Shown in pieces: positions 1-9,291 of a stretch of DNA of 64,000 nt. Position 1 is the first letter of the stretch; each line of letters starts with the position of its first letter. A program made the position numbers and the translations under genes. This stretch comes from Sulfurospirillum multivorans DSM 12446 (GTDB lineage Bacteria > Campylobacterota > Campylobacteria > Campylobacterales > Sulfurospirillaceae), in NCBI RefSeq assembly GCF_000568815.1, contig NZ_CP007201.1, positions 2,179,654 to 2,243,653 on the forward strand. Direction: 5' to 3'. Below the pieces are notes generated by a model. The model was not told the origin of the DNA and searched no databases. It saw only the letters and a program-made list of their open reading frames with translations.

Positions 1-158
1 TTAAACCAAGGGAAAATGCCTTGAACGTACGCACGAAGGAGGCGTTCTGGTTTGAGATCGCCACCCCATGCTAAAAGCCCCTCATCACTCGCCGCCCTTG
101 GATCTGGAAACGTATAATCACGTGCGTGTAACCGAGGGATGAGTATCTTAGTTTCCAC
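1..158 (-). CDS. aat: Leucyl/phenylalanyl-tRNA--protein transferase, N-terminal part (runs off window)
   Basis: Aat transfers Leu or Phe from aminoacyl-tRNA to the N-terminus of proteins with basic N-terminal residues, creating N-degrons read by ClpS/ClpAP. Only about 52 codons are visible; the gene continues past position 1. The translation contains [18 protein letters not shown] and GIFPWF, the family's N-terminal signature in the right order. The likely start is GTG at 158, overlapping the clpA stop by 11 bp; no upstream ATG fits the frame, and the ribosome binding site is weak, suggesting translational coupling to clpA. The order clpS-clpA-aat is as in Campylobacter jejuni. Identity is secure; the start codon is inferred. 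Confidence 0.88.
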   Translation of the reverse strand, partial: METKILIPRLHARDYTFPDPRAASDEGLLAWGGDLKPERLLRAYVQGIFPWF

Positions 159-2346
159 CGCTGTAACTAAAGACCAATTTTTTAGACTTGTAATCGATCT
201 TGCACACACCACCATTTTTAAGCTTTCCAAAAAGAACCTCTTCAGAAAGAGGTGTTTTAATCTGCTCTTGAATCACCCGACGCATGACGCGAGCACCCAT
301 CTCTTTGCTGTAACCCTCCGTTGCGAGGTATTTTTTAGCTGCCATTGTGGCTTCGATCGCTACATTTTTATCTTTAAGCTGATCGGTGAGTTCGCTCAAA
401 AGCTTCTCAACCACATTGATCATCACCGTCTCAGAGAGTGGCGCAAAATGAATCACCTCATCCAAGCGGTTTCTAAACTCTGGTGAGAAAAACTCCTTAA
501 TCGCATGATCCGTTCGTGAACTCTCACTCTTCGTAAAGCCCATCGTTGGCGCTTCTTTCGTTCCAAGATTGGAGGTCATAATGATAATGACATTGCGAAA
601 ATCGATCTTTGTGCCATTGTTATCGGTCAAGGTCGCACTGTCAAAAATCTGAAGCAAAATGTTCAGCATATCGGGATGCGCTTTTTCGATCTCATCTAAC
701 AGTAACACGGTATACGGGTGTTTTTTGATCGCTTCGCTGAGCTGTCCACCCTCATCGTAGCCTACATATCCCGGAGGTGCCCCGATGAGACGACTGACCG
801 TGTGCTTCTCCATGTATTCACTCATATCGTAACGTTCAAAATGCACACCCAGCTCATATGCAAGCTGTTTGGCCACTTCGGTTTTTCCCACACCCGTAGG
901 GCCTGCAAACAAGAAAGAGCCAATCGGTGAAGTTGGATGCCCAAGACCCGCACGGGAGCGTTTAATCGCTTTGGTAAGAGACTCAATCGCAGCGTCTTGT
1001 CCAAAAATCTTAGCCTTAAGATGCGTTTCTAAGTGTTGCATCACCACACCCTCGTCTTTATTCACACTGCGCGTTGGGATATTGGCAATCTTGGCAAGTA
1101 CGGCTTCAATGTCACTGAGCTCCACCACTTTTTTACGTTTTTTAGCCAAGTGAAACGAAGCGCCCACTTCATCGATCAGATCAATCGCAGAATCGGGTAA
1201 AAATTTATCACTGATGTATTTTTTAGCCAGTTCCACGGAAGCACGTATCACTTCTGTTGGATACTTCACGCCATGGTGTTGCTCGTAACTTCCCTTAAGC
1301 CCTTTAAGGATCAAAAAGGCGTCTTCAAGGCTTGGTTCTAAAACATCAATCTTGGCAAAACGACGGCTGAGCGCTTTGTCTTTATCGAAGAAATTGCGAA
1401 ACTCTCCATAGGTTGTAGCACCAATGCAGCGAATTTTTCCCGAAGCAAGGGCTGGTTTAAGCAGGTTGGAAAGATCCATTGAACCACCACTCGTGGCACC
1501 AGCTCCCACGATGGTATGAATCTCATCGATAAATAAAATAGCCCCTTTTTTGGCTTCGAGTTCGTTTAATATCTCTTTAAGACGTTTCTCAAAATCGCCT
1601 CGGTATTTGGTTCCTGAGAGAAGTGCTCCCATATCGAGGGCATAAACGGGAGTCTCTTTTAAGATTTCAGGCACAGCCCCTTCGCTGATCTTTTCAGCCA
1701 ACCCTTCAACAATGGCGGTTTTACCGACACCCGGTTCGCCCACAAGCAGAGGATTGTTCTTCTTTCTGCGACACAACACTTGCATGACGCGCTTCACTTC
1801 ATCGGCTCTGCCAATGAGAGGATCGATCTGTTTTTGCTTCGCAAGCGCAATCAAATCGAGCGTGTATTTTGCCAACGCACTCTCTTTTTGCTCGCCCAAA
1901 CTTAGCTCTTTATTTTGAGGTGCACTGAGCGCTGTCACCTCTTCAACGATCAAAAGTTTATCAACACCTTGTTGCAGTAAAAGCGAAACACAAAAGGCAT
2001 TGCCCTCATCCATCAGTGCGATTAAAAGGTCATACACACTCGCTTCTGACTTTCCTGCACTCTTTACATGTAACATCATCGTCTCAATCACACGTGAAAG
2101 AGCTACCGTTTCCAAAGGCTCATAACTCTCTTCAGTAGGTACGACTTGAGGATTGGCGACAAAGTATTTCTCCATTGAGCGTTGCAAGAGGGTAATGCTG
2201 AGTCCGCAATTAATGAGGAGTTCAGCCACATGTTCATTGCTTAAGAGCGCAAAAAAGAGATGATCGACGGTAATGTATTCGTAGCGATGTTTTCTTACAA
2301 ATGCGATGGCATCGTTGAAAACGAAATTGAGTTCTTGGTTCACCAT
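148..2346 (-). CDS. clpA: ATP-dependent Clp protease ATP-binding subunit ClpA
   Basis: AAA+ unfoldase that feeds substrates to ClpP and accepts N-degron substrates from ClpS. The 732-residue protein has the ClpA N-domain (about 1-140), a first AAA module with Walker A GEPGVGKT near residue 203 and Walker B LFIDEIHT, and a second module with Walker A GPTGVGKT near 485. A short MGF tripeptide in the second module sits where the ClpP-docking loop is expected. The length matches ClpA rather than the longer ClpB, and the coiled-coil M-domain of ClpB is absent. The start is supported by AAGGAG about seven bases upstream. It lies 53 bp downstream of clpS and overlaps aat. A TTTACATGTAA motif in the gene encodes LHVK near residue 92. 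Confidence 0.97.
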   Translation of the reverse strand: MVNQELNFVFNDAIAFVRKHRYEYITVDHLFFALLSNEHVAELLINCGLSITLLQRSMEKYFVANPQVVPTEESYEPLETVALSRVIETMMLHVKSAGKSEASVYDLLIALMDEGNAFCVSLLLQQGVDKLLIVEEVTALSAPQNKELSLGEQKESALAKYTLDLIALAKQKQIDPLIGRADEVKRVMQVLCRRKKNNPLLVGEPGVGKTAIVEGLAEKISEGAVPEILKETPVYALDMGALLSGTKYRGDFEKRLKEILNELEAKKGAILFIDEIHTIVGAGATSGGSMDLSNLLKPALASGKIRCIGATTYGEFRNFFDKDKALSRRFAKIDVLEPSLEDAFLILKGLKGSYEQHHGVKYPTEVIRASVELAKKYISDKFLPDSAIDLIDEVGASFHLAKKRKKVVELSDIEAVLAKIANIPTRSVNKDEGVVMQHLETHLKAKIFGQDAAIESLTKAIKRSRAGLGHPTSPIGSFLFAGPTGVGKTEVAKQLAYELGVHFERYDMSEYMEKHTVSRLIGAPPGYVGYDEGGQLSEAIKKHPYTVLLLDEIEKAHPDMLNILLQIFDSATLTDNNGTKIDFRNVIIIMTSNLGTKEAPTMGFTKSESSRTDHAIKEFFSPEFRNRLDEVIHFAPLSETVMINVVEKLLSELTDQLKDKNVAIEATMAAKKYLATEGYSKEMGARVMRRVIQEQIKTPLSEEVLFGKLKNGGVCKIDYKSKKLVFSYSGGN

Positions 2347-2399
2347 AATCTACTCCTTTTTACATTGTACACATTTACCTTGACGTAAGGTAGAAATTT

Positions 2400-2708
2400 T
2401 CACTCTGCTTCCATAATGGCACGAAGGGGAAATTGTTCCTCTTTTGCCATTTTACGTACATGCGCCACTTTAGTCTCAGCGATCTCATACACATACACTC
2501 CACAAAGCCCTTTGCCTTGCTCGTGAACATTAAACATGATTTCGTTTGCCTTTTCAAAACTATGATGGAAAATTTGCATCAGCACTTTAATGACAAACTC
2601 CATGCTACTATAATCGTCATTGAGTAGCAGAACTTTGTACATGCGTGGCTCTTTGAGCTCGATCGCATCCATTGTCTCGTTTTGAAAATCTCCATTAAAA
2701 TGGTGCAT
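2400..2708 (-). CDS. clpS: ClpA adaptor ClpS
   Basis: N-recognin that binds destabilising N-terminal residues and delivers those proteins to ClpA. The 102-residue protein shows the ClpS core: YKVLLLNDDYSSMEFVI, an FHHSFEKA segment corresponding to the F-x(3)-A region, and VHEQGKGLCGVY. The N-terminal extension before YKVLLLND is about 24 residues, as expected of the flexible arm that engages ClpA. A GAGGCG element precedes the ATG at 2708. It is encoded just upstream of clpA and downstream of a thioredoxin-like lipoprotein, suggesting one operon. Confidence 0.96.
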   Translation of the reverse strand: MHHFNGDFQNETMDAIELKEPRMYKVLLLNDDYSSMEFVIKVLMQIFHHSFEKANEIMFNVHEQGKGLCGVYVYEIAETKVAHVRKMAKEEQFPLRAIMEAE

Positions 2709-2719
2709 TGACGCCGCCT

Positions 2720-3319
2720 CTATTGTGCTGTAATTTTATCGATGTCTTTTTGAATAATATCCAAATCCACTTTACCGATATAAAATTTATTCTCTGGATT
2801 CGTACCATAAACATCGGTCACGTTTTGATATTTCCCCGCTTTAAGTAGCACTTTAAACGGTACTTGAAGGGTTCCTTTGTACTGAATGTCTTGAACGATT
2901 GTCTCCACCAATTTTTTGTTCTTTGGTGAATTGGTGATGAAATAGTACGCATTGTACCTAGCCGCAAAATTCTCAACGACATACTCATCGCTGACCTCTT
3001 CAAAAAAGTTCAAACCAAGGAGCATGACCTCATCGCTGTTTTGAAGCTGAAAGTCCATCAAAGAGGGAGCCTCTTCTTGGCACGGGACACAAAAAGTGCC
3101 AAAAATATCGATTAAAACAACTTTGGCTTCATCATCTTCGATAACAAAACCACCATTTTTACGAAGCAAGGTCAACTTCGCACCTGAAACACTTTTAAGC
3201 TCTACTTTGTCACCATCTTTATAGGTCTCTTTCACCACAGGCGCACTCGAAGTTTCTGAGCCGCATCCGAGGAATAAAAGAGAAATTGTAATCATGATTA
3301 AACGGATAAACTTTTTCAT
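2720..3319 (-). CDS. Thioredoxin-like (TlpA-type) lipoprotein
   Basis: Predicted periplasmic thiol-disulfide protein anchored as a lipoprotein. The 199-residue product begins with a basic and hydrophobic signal ending in a lipobox (LFLGC, Cys at about 19). A thioredoxin-fold centre follows with the redox motif FCVPC at about residues 77-81, preceded by VVLIDIFGTF. CVPC is an unusual dipeptide between the cysteines and hints at a reductase rather than an oxidase role, but the substrate is unknown. It lies 11 bp upstream of clpS; a thioredoxin gene occupies the same place in C. jejuni. ATGAGGG precedes the start at 3319. Confidence 0.85.
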   Translation of the reverse strand: MKKFIRLIMITISLLFLGCGSETSSAPVVKETYKDGDKVELKSVSGAKLTLLRKNGGFVIEDDEAKVVLIDIFGTFCVPCQEEAPSLMDFQLQNSDEVMLLGLNFFEEVSDEYVVENFAARYNAYYFITNSPKNKKLVETIVQDIQYKGTLQVPFKVLLKAGKYQNVTDVYGTNPENKFYIGKVDLDIIQKDIDKITAQ

Positions 3320-3376
3320 AGTTCCCTCATATAACTTTTGCTTTATTCTACTTTATTTAGATAAATAATATGTAAA

Positions 3377-3841
3377 CTACTCTTTGTAAGCGTAATTTTT
3401 GATCGCTGTTTTAGCTTCTCTTTGGGCATCTTTCTCTTTGAGGCTCTCCCGCTTATCGTGCTCATTCTTACCACGCGCTAAGGCAATCTCAACTTTTGCA
3501 AGATTTTTGCCATTGAAATAGATCGAAAGTGGCACGATGGTGAGTCCATCTTTGGCAACTTTCATATCCCATTTACGCAACTGCTTCATGTGTAAAAGCA
3601 ATTTCCTTGGCGCTCTTTCATTGGGCGCATAGTTTAAATTCGCCGTTGAGAGATGCGAAATGTGCGCATTGAGCAAAAACGCTTCCCCTTTGATGATCTT
3701 CACAAACGAATCTTTCAGATTCACCCTACTTTGGCGAATCGCCTTCACTTCACTGCCTTGAAGCACAATACCCGCTTCAAGTCTCTCTAAAATTTCATAA
3801 TCATGAAACGCTTTTTTATTGCGTGCAACAGGTTCACCCAT
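3377..3841 (-). CDS. smpB: SsrA-binding protein SmpB
   Basis: Binds tmRNA and carries it to stalled ribosomes for trans-translation; the rescued product receives an ssrA tag that targets it to Clp proteases. The 154-residue protein has the family motifs [33 protein letters not shown], and the late [20 protein letters not shown]-like segment followed by a basic C-terminal tail. Length is typical. The start at 3841 overlaps the end of ispE by 8 bp, so the two are probably translationally coupled. The gene for tmRNA itself is not in this window. Confidence 0.97.
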   Translation of the reverse strand: MGEPVARNKKAFHDYEILERLEAGIVLQGSEVKAIRQSRVNLKDSFVKIIKGEAFLLNAHISHLSTANLNYAPNERAPRKLLLHMKQLRKWDMKVAKDGLTIVPLSIYFNGKNLAKVEIALARGKNEHDKRESLKEKDAQREAKTAIKNYAYKE

Positions 3842-4625
3842 TTTTCACATCTGCCTTGTTTGATAATCTAAAAAAACTGCTTCCACTCCCGCTAAAAAAC
3901 CATCCCTCTTTCGCATAAACGCTCAGTTCGGGGTACGCTTTTAAGCATGCAGGGAAAAGATCGTTAAGCTCCTCTTTCTTAAAGTGAGCCAACAATTCAG
4001 AACTTTTCAGTGCAACCATATTCAAAGCAACGGCTTGATCCATGGATTGCAAGAAATATTCCCTATAGGTTTTATACACGAGCGCGGTATTGCACGCAAG
4101 GGGTGGTGTAAACACTTCAAGATTTAAAGCAGGCTCGTCATAGTGTTCAACGATTTCACCGATGCCGCTCACATTGGCACTCGTATACCCTGAGGCAAAA
4201 AAAGGAACGTCCGCACCCACTTCGCTTCCAAGACGCATCATCGCTTCAGTATCTAGCCCCAAACCCGCATGCTCATTGAGCATTTTTAAAAACGTTGCAC
4301 TGTCGCTACTGCCGCCACCAAGACCCGAGCCTGTGGGGATATTTTTCTTTACATGTAAAGCAAAATGACGCATCACCTGCTCAACTTCTTTGGTAAATCC
4401 GTGCGATTGGAGCACCTTAAACGTACGATAAAGCGTATTGTGCTCCAGCGCGCAGTTAAAATCGCCTCGTAACTCAAACAGTTCACCGCTCTTTTTAGGA
4501 ACAAAGGAGAGCGTATCGTACACAGAGGGAACGAGCATAAAGCGTGAGATCAATTCGTGGTAATGACCACGCTTGCCAACAATTTTGAGAAAGATATTGA
4601 CCTTTGCATGTGCTTGATAATCCAT
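3834..4625 (-). CDS. ispE: 4-diphosphocytidyl-2-C-methyl-D-erythritol kinase
   Basis: Phosphorylates CDP-methylerythritol in the non-mevalonate isoprenoid pathway. The 263-residue protein shows the GHMP kinase layout: N-terminal [16 protein letters not shown], the phosphate-binding loop [15 protein letters not shown] at about 94-108, and [10 protein letters not shown] with the catalytic Asp. The C-terminal FSGSGSSFF loop is also typical. It shares one base with the csrA stop (TAATG) and overlaps smpB. A perfect 14-bp CTTTACATGTAAAG (4347-4360) is read as LHVK in the region just before the glycine-rich loop. Confidence 0.96.
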   Translation of the reverse strand: MDYQAHAKVNIFLKIVGKRGHYHELISRFMLVPSVYDTLSFVPKKSGELFELRGDFNCALEHNTLYRTFKVLQSHGFTKEVEQVMRHFALHVKKNIPTGSGLGGGSSDSATFLKMLNEHAGLGLDTEAMMRLGSEVGADVPFFASGYTSANVSGIGEIVEHYDEPALNLEVFTPPLACNTALVYKTYREYFLQSMDQAVALNMVALKSSELLAHFKKEELNDLFPACLKAYPELSVYAKEGWFFSGSGSSFFRLSNKADVKNG

Positions 4626-4852
4626 TATTTCAGCTTCTCACTCAAAGATAAGAGGGCATCATGATTGCTATTTTTACTGGCTTCAATGTTCGTTTCTTTA
4701 ATCGCCTGCTCCAACTCTTCACGAAGGATCAGCATGTTTTTTGGCGCATCAAACCCTAATTTGACCACCCCTTTGGAAATTTCAATAACCCGAACCGTAA
4801 TATTTTCATTTAAAACAACACCCTCTCCGATTTTTCGTGTGAGTATTAACAT
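4625..4852 (-). CDS. csrA: Carbon storage regulator CsrA
   Basis: Small RNA-binding dimer that represses or activates translation by binding GGA motifs in leaders; in Campylobacter relatives it controls flagellin synthesis and motility. The 75-residue protein begins MLILTRKIGEGVVL and contains the conserved VKLGFDAPK segment with an ILREELEQAI helix. The C-terminal tail is slightly extended. It is embedded in the truB-csrA-ispE-smpB block, one base from truB and overlapping ispE by one base, the same arrangement as in C. jejuni. Confidence 0.96.
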   Translation of the reverse strand: MLILTRKIGEGVVLNENITVRVIEISKGVVKLGFDAPKNMLILREELEQAIKETNIEASKNSNHDALLSLSEKLK

Positions 4853-4853
4853 G

Positions 4854-5681
4854 TTACGCCTTTAGCGATAGTGAATTTAGGAGATATTCTACTCCATTTG
4901 CGCTGATTTCCACAACGCTGAGCATATCTGCGATAATGATTTGGTAAATGCCCTCTTCATTTTTTTCAAAATTTTCACGCACCAACTTTCGACCCAGTAA
5001 AATATCCGAAGGATCGCTAAGGTAAGCATTCAAAGGCAAATCCAGATAGTCCAAAGGGTTGAGCTCTTTTTCATTGTCATAGACAAAATCACCTTCATTG
5101 AGACGCTCCAGTGCACTGAGTGCGCCAGAAAACCCCAGTTTCTCCGCGATCAAAGCGCCTATGCTTCGCACATATCCGCCCTCTGAAATCGTAATTTCAA
5201 AGGTTAAAAAAGGGTGAATGTAGTGCACCAAATGGCAGTCATAAATGGTACTCGTGATCGCTTTAAGCTCAAATGCTTTATCCGCGCGCGCCAGATCATA
5301 CGCACGCTGCCCATCAATCTTTTTCGCCGAATATTTTGGAGGCAGATAGGTTTTTTCACCCACCATGCTCTGCAATACAAACGCAACAGAATCAGGATGA
5401 AATGCCATCATCTGCTCCACATGTTCGACTTTTTCAATGTCCAATGTCGGACTCGTCGCTCCCAACCAGAGGGTAGCTCTGTACGTTTTTGGCGCTTTTT
5501 TCAAAAAACGGAACAATTTTGTAAACTGTCCAAAAGCGATGATAAGAACGCCTTGCGCAAACGGATCGAGCGTGCCCGAAAAGCCCGCTTTTTTGACGTT
5601 ATAACGTCTCTTAATACGACTTAAAAAATGGTTTGAAACCATACACGAGGGCTTATACGCAACAAAAAGGCGGTTATCCAC
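4854..5681 (-). CDS. truB: tRNA pseudouridine-55 synthase TruB
   Basis: Converts U55 of the tRNA T-loop to pseudouridine. The 275-residue protein carries the catalytic motif GTLDPFAQGVLI (Asp near 39), the YRA segment, and a KYSAKKIDGQRAYDLAR motif that normally contacts tRNA. It overlaps the helicase stop by one base at 5681 (TAATG), a typical coupled junction. The order with csrA and ispE follows other Campylobacterota. Confidence 0.95.
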   Translation of the reverse strand: MDNRLFVAYKPSCMVSNHFLSRIKRRYNVKKAGFSGTLDPFAQGVLIIAFGQFTKLFRFLKKAPKTYRATLWLGATSPTLDIEKVEHVEQMMAFHPDSVAFVLQSMVGEKTYLPPKYSAKKIDGQRAYDLARADKAFELKAITSTIYDCHLVHYIHPFLTFEITISEGGYVRSIGALIAEKLGFSGALSALERLNEGDFVYDNEKELNPLDYLDLPLNAYLSDPSDILLGRKLVRENFEKNEEGIYQIIIADMLSVVEISANGVEYLLNSLSLKA

Positions 5682-7726
5682 TAAATCTTCTCCACAAAAG
5701 AGGCTAAAATATCCCGTTTGGTACCGCTAAAATTGATCTGCAATTTAAACTCACGCCCTACTTTGCTCACTTCCGTTATACGTCCAATGCCAAAGATCTT
5801 GTGCTTGACCAGATCGCCTTTTTTAAACGAGGTGGTTTTTTCTAAAATCAAACTTCCCTCGCACACGCCTGCTTCTTTGAGAAAACGGCTTTTGGTAAGC
5901 TCCGTTCTTCGCCCTTTGTAAAAACGACTGCCTGAAAAACTGAGTGTCAGCTCTTTTTTAGCACGTGTAATCGCCACATACCCAAGACGACGTTCTTCTT
6001 CAATGTCACTGCCGTCCCCTATGAGAGGGAAAAAGCCCTCTTCCAAACCAATGACAAAGAGGTATTCAAATTCCAAACCTTTGCTCGCATGAATGCTCAT
6101 AATGGAGATGTTTTCACTATCGATCTGATCTTGGTCGCTCTGCAATGCAAGCTCATTTAAAAAATCATCCACGCCCATTTGAGGGTTTTGCTTTACATAA
6201 TCACGGAAAAGTCCGTAAAATTCATCGATGTTGGAGAGGCGATCCAACGAGTCAGGCTGATTGGTGTAGTAAGCTTTGATCGCAAAAGATTCTTCAATGG
6301 CATCGATCATATCGTACGTTGAATTTTCTTGAATGCTCTGCATGTGTGCGATGTTTTGCACAAACTCTTTCAGCGCCAAAGAGGCCTTTTTCGTCGCCTC
6401 TTTTTCAATCGCAGCTTCGTTACATGTAATGTACTCATAAATCGATTGATGGTTATCGTAGGCTGATTTGATGATGCGCTCAATCGTCACTTTTCCAAGC
6501 CCACGTTTGGGACGATTGATAATGCGTTTGATCGAAAAATCATCATGAGGATTGGCAATGACGCGCAGGTAACTGATGACATCTTTGACCTCAGCACGCT
6601 CGTAAAACTTCACACCACCGACCATATTGTAAGGAATTTTCTCTTTATTGAGCCCCTCTTCTAATGAACGGCTGAGCGCATTGATGCGGTATAAAACAGC
6701 GATTTCATGAGGGTTGACACCACTTTCAATGAGCTTTCGAATCCGCTTTGCAATCGTATGCGCTTCTTGATTTTCGTCGTGTGAATCCAACACATCAATC
6801 GCTTTGCCATCACCCTTCGTACTCTCAAGTACTTTGCCAATGCGTCCACGGTTATGCTCGATAAGATCGTTTGCTGCTTTAAGAATTTGGGTTGTGGATC
6901 GGTAATTTTTCTCTAACTTAACGATTTTAACATTGTCAAACGACTCGTGAAACTCTAAAATATTTTTGATATTCGCCCCACGCCAACCGTAAATACTCTG
7001 GTCATCATCGCCCACAACACAGAGATTGTTGTGCGTAAAACAGAGTTTGCGAAGCAGTTTGTATTGTAGTTCATTTGTATCTTGGTACTCATCGACCATA
7101 ATGTACTGATAGCGCTTGCTCACCTCTTCACACAAAGCATCATCACCCTCTAAAATTTTATAAGGAAGGACTAAAAGGTCATCAAAATCAACCAAATTGT
7201 TGGATTGTAAGTAGTCTTCGTACTGCTCGTAAAGCTTGGCAATCACTTGATAACTCTTCTGCTCCGCTTTTTCCCACGCCACTTTTGGGTCAATTAAGGA
7301 GGTTTTATAGCGTGAAATCTCGCTGGCGATCATGCCCGTTGAAAGTTCTGTGCTCGTACTAAAACTTTTTAAGATGCGCTTTTTATCATCGGTATCGATG
7401 ACCACAAAGCTGTTCTTTCGCCCTATTTTTTCAATGTGAAACTTTAAAAAAAGCAGACCAAATTTATGAAAGGTACACAAGAGTGGCGGATAGCTGTGCT
7501 CTTCGATCATCGCCATCGCACGTTCTCGCATCTCACTGGCGGCTTTGTTGGTAAAGGTAAGCGTTAAGGTGTTCGCAGGAGGAATTCCTAAAGAGAGCAG
7601 GTACGCCAAGCGTGACGTAATCGTCTTGGTTTTACCACTGCCTGCACCTGCTAAGATAAGGACAGGACCATCGACACATTTGACTGCATCTTGTTGTGAT
7701 TCGTTTAACATCGCTAAATCTTGCAT
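5681..7726 (-). CDS. uvrD: UvrD/PcrA/Rep-type ATP-dependent DNA helicase
   Basis: Superfamily 1A 3'-5' helicase, probably for repair and replication restart. The 681-residue protein has motif I AGAGSGKT (about 29-36), DEYQDTN, GDDDQSIYGWRG, NYRSTTQIL, SIHASKGLEFEYLF and GYVAITRAKKEL in order. The C-terminal KKGDLVKHKIFGIGRI segment resembles the PcrA/UvrD C-terminal Tudor-like domain that binds RNA polymerase. Which of UvrD, PcrA or Rep is the closest functional equivalent cannot be settled by eye; the C-terminal domain favours PcrA/UvrD. It is first gene of the truB-csrA-ispE-smpB block and has its own promoter at 7762-7767. Confidence 0.94.
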   Translation of the reverse strand: MQDLAMLNESQQDAVKCVDGPVLILAGAGSGKTKTITSRLAYLLSLGIPPANTLTLTFTNKAASEMRERAMAMIEEHSYPPLLCTFHKFGLLFLKFHIEKIGRKNSFVVIDTDDKKRILKSFSTSTELSTGMIASEISRYKTSLIDPKVAWEKAEQKSYQVIAKLYEQYEDYLQSNNLVDFDDLLVLPYKILEGDDALCEEVSKRYQYIMVDEYQDTNELQYKLLRKLCFTHNNLCVVGDDDQSIYGWRGANIKNILEFHESFDNVKIVKLEKNYRSTTQILKAANDLIEHNRGRIGKVLESTKGDGKAIDVLDSHDENQEAHTIAKRIRKLIESGVNPHEIAVLYRINALSRSLEEGLNKEKIPYNMVGGVKFYERAEVKDVISYLRVIANPHDDFSIKRIINRPKRGLGKVTIERIIKSAYDNHQSIYEYITCNEAAIEKEATKKASLALKEFVQNIAHMQSIQENSTYDMIDAIEESFAIKAYYTNQPDSLDRLSNIDEFYGLFRDYVKQNPQMGVDDFLNELALQSDQDQIDSENISIMSIHASKGLEFEYLFVIGLEEGFFPLIGDGSDIEEERRLGYVAITRAKKELTLSFSGSRFYKGRRTELTKSRFLKEAGVCEGSLILEKTTSFKKGDLVKHKIFGIGRITEVSKVGREFKLQINFSGTKRDILASFVEKI

Positions 7727-7761
7727 GCGTTATCTACTTTTTGATGATATAAATTGTATTT

Positions 7762-7767
7762 ATTATA
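7762..7767 (-). promoter_or_regulatory. Predicted sigma70 -10 element for the helicase operon
   Basis: On the minus strand a T-rich stretch runs into CGCTATAATAAA, about 35 bases upstream of the helicase start at 7726. The T-rich upstream segment in place of a clear -35 box is typical of Campylobacter-type housekeeping promoters. It faces away from the lysR promoter at 7886. Confidence 0.6.
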
Positions 7768-7885
7768 GCGAAAAAAGTTTAAGCAAAACTCCGTACCTTT
7801 CTGACACACGCATATCTCATATAAATAGAGTCTTGATCAAAGAATATGAATCGAAAAATACATTGTTTTTGCTATTATTTTTTGT

Positions 7886-7891
7886 TATAAT
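7886..7891 (+). promoter_or_regulatory. Predicted extended -10 promoter of the lysR-type gene
   Basis: TTTTTTGTTATAAT provides an extended -10 (TGnTATAAT) preceded by T-runs at roughly 10-base intervals, about 38 bases upstream of the ATG at 7930. The AAGGA at 7918-7922 supplies the ribosome binding site. Confidence 0.65.
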
Positions 7892-7929
7892 CAATGCAAG
7901 TTATAAAAGAAAATTATAAGGATTATTTC

Positions 7930-8835
7930 ATGCTTAAAGATTTCTCCAAAGTAGAAACCTTTTTAACCGTTGTGCGCGAAAAGAGCTTCTCCAAAGCCTC
8001 TAAAAAACTGGGCATTAGCCAGCCTGCTGTCACGCAACAGATCAAACTCTTAGAAGAATACCTCGATATTCAAATCGTCGATCGTAAAAAAAATGGTATT
8101 AAACTCACGACCGCAGGCGAAGAGCTTTACAAAGTAGCCCTCAAGCTTGAAAAACACCTCTTAGCGGCTGAGCGCGAAATGCTTCGCTTGGTCAATAAAG
8201 AGGTTATTTTTGTCCTTGGTGCCTCACCTGTGATTGGCAATTATATCTTGCCAGATTTTCTCAATGACATCCAAGAGGCAATCAAAAACAATGTGATGCT
8301 CAAAGTGGAAGATGCGCTGGATATTACGGAAAAACTGATCGATCGAAAAGTCGATTTGGCGTTGATTGAAGCGCCTATTTTTCAAGAAGGGATTATTTAC
8401 CGCGAATGGTTAGAAGATGAACTCGTCATCACAAGCCGTTCCCCTCTTCCAAAGCTTGTTAAAAAAGAGGATCTGCTCTCTTACAACTGGATTTGCCGTG
8501 AAGAAGAGTCCAATACGCGCAAAATCATTCATGAAACGTTTGAAAAGATGGATATTGATTGTAAAAGTTTTAAGGTTAAGAGCATTGTCACAAGCTCAAC
8601 CGCAGTCAAACACACCCTGATGAAAGCGAACATTGAAGAGACCCCAACTGTTTCGATTCTCTCAAAACATATTGTGGCAGATGAAGTGGAACAAGGTCTT
8701 TTATTTACAACGAAAATGAAAGGGCTGAAGCTCACACGTATGCTCTATCTTTGCTACATCAAAGACCGCAAGCATGATGCACTCATCGACAGTGTCATCA
8801 ACTACATTATGAACAAACACGATATTAAAGCCTAA
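7930..8835 (+). CDS. LysR-family transcriptional regulator
   Basis: DNA-binding regulator with an N-terminal winged helix (about residues 1-60, containing VVREKSFSKASKKLGISQPAVTQQIKLLEEYL) and a C-terminal effector-binding domain of the periplasmic-binding-protein fold. The start at 7930 is chosen because AAGGA lies seven bases upstream; a farther in-frame ATG at 7894 falls only a few bases after the predicted -10 and lacks a ribosome site. Length is 301 residues, normal for the family. It is monocistronic, divergent from the helicase, and its stop is 3 bp from the convergent SspB-like gene. The effector is unknown; LysR genes usually regulate a neighbour, but no metabolic gene is obviously paired here. 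Confidence 0.9.
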   Translation: MLKDFSKVETFLTVVREKSFSKASKKLGISQPAVTQQIKLLEEYLDIQIVDRKKNGIKLTTAGEELYKVALKLEKHLLAAEREMLRLVNKEVIFVLGASPVIGNYILPDFLNDIQEAIKNNVMLKVEDALDITEKLIDRKVDLALIEAPIFQEGIIYREWLEDELVITSRSPLPKLVKKEDLLSYNWICREEESNTRKIIHETFEKMDIDCKSFKVKSIVTSSTAVKHTLMKANIEETPTVSILSKHIVADEVEQGLLFTTKMKGLKLTRMLYLCYIKDRKHDALIDSVINYIMNKHDIKA

Positions 8836-8838
8836 AGA

Positions 8839-9291
8839 CTACTTTTTAATTAAGTTGTGATTGTTGGGATTGGACATAAGCGCTTCCATGGAGCGCTTAA
8901 TTCCCGTCTCTTTAGGCACTTGAGTTGCTGCTTTTGGCGGTGTGCTTAAGTTAATAAACACAGGAATCTCTTCAATAATAATCTGCAAAATGGCCTCAAT
9001 TGGCAAAGAGACCAATGAGCCAAAATTATCACTTCCAAAACCTGCTTCAAAACTGATTCTGCCGTTGTAAATTTGGGTACTCTCAAACGTGTATCCTGCT
9101 AAAAAGAACATCGTTATGGGTTTAAAATTTTGACTGATATGAGAAGGAAGGGCTGGATCAAATGTCACATCAGCGATGTTGGTCAAAATCGAAAAATTAA
9201 CACCCCGTTTAAGAAGCATCTCCAACACCTCTTTGGCGTGTTTTTTCATCAAGCCGTGAAACTCTTCACTTCCTAGTAAGCCTTCAAGCAT
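8839..9291 (-). CDS. Conserved hypothetical protein with SspB-like (ClpXP adaptor) pattern
   Basis: Not a family I can name with certainty. The start at 9291 overlaps the pepF stop by 8 bp and gives 150 residues. The core reads: an N-terminal helix, then a strand segment VNFSILTNIADVTF, then GRISFEAGF followed by VSLPIEAILQIIIEE. This order resembles the E. coli stringent starvation protein B core (strand pair, VRFNARF, then VSVPLAAVLAIYARE). After a linker of about 35 residues it ends in NLIKK, reminiscent of the LRVVK ClpX-binding tail of SspB. SspB delivers ssrA-tagged proteins to ClpXP. A gene of similar size sits between pepF and the helicase in C. jejuni. The SspB link is an inference by eye. 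Confidence 0.7.
   Translation of the reverse strand: MLEGLLGSEEFHGLMKKHAKEVLEMLLKRGVNFSILTNIADVTFDPALPSHISQNFKPITMFFLAGYTFESTQIYNGRISFEAGFGSDNFGSLVSLPIEAILQIIIEEIPVFINLSTPPKAATQVPKETGIKRSMEALMSNPNNHNLIKK

Noticed and set aside
4845-4860. TAACATGTTA at the csrA start as another member of the palindrome family
   Set aside because: It has ACATGT but not the TACATGTA core, and includes the csrA start codon; ACATGT-only hits were not counted.
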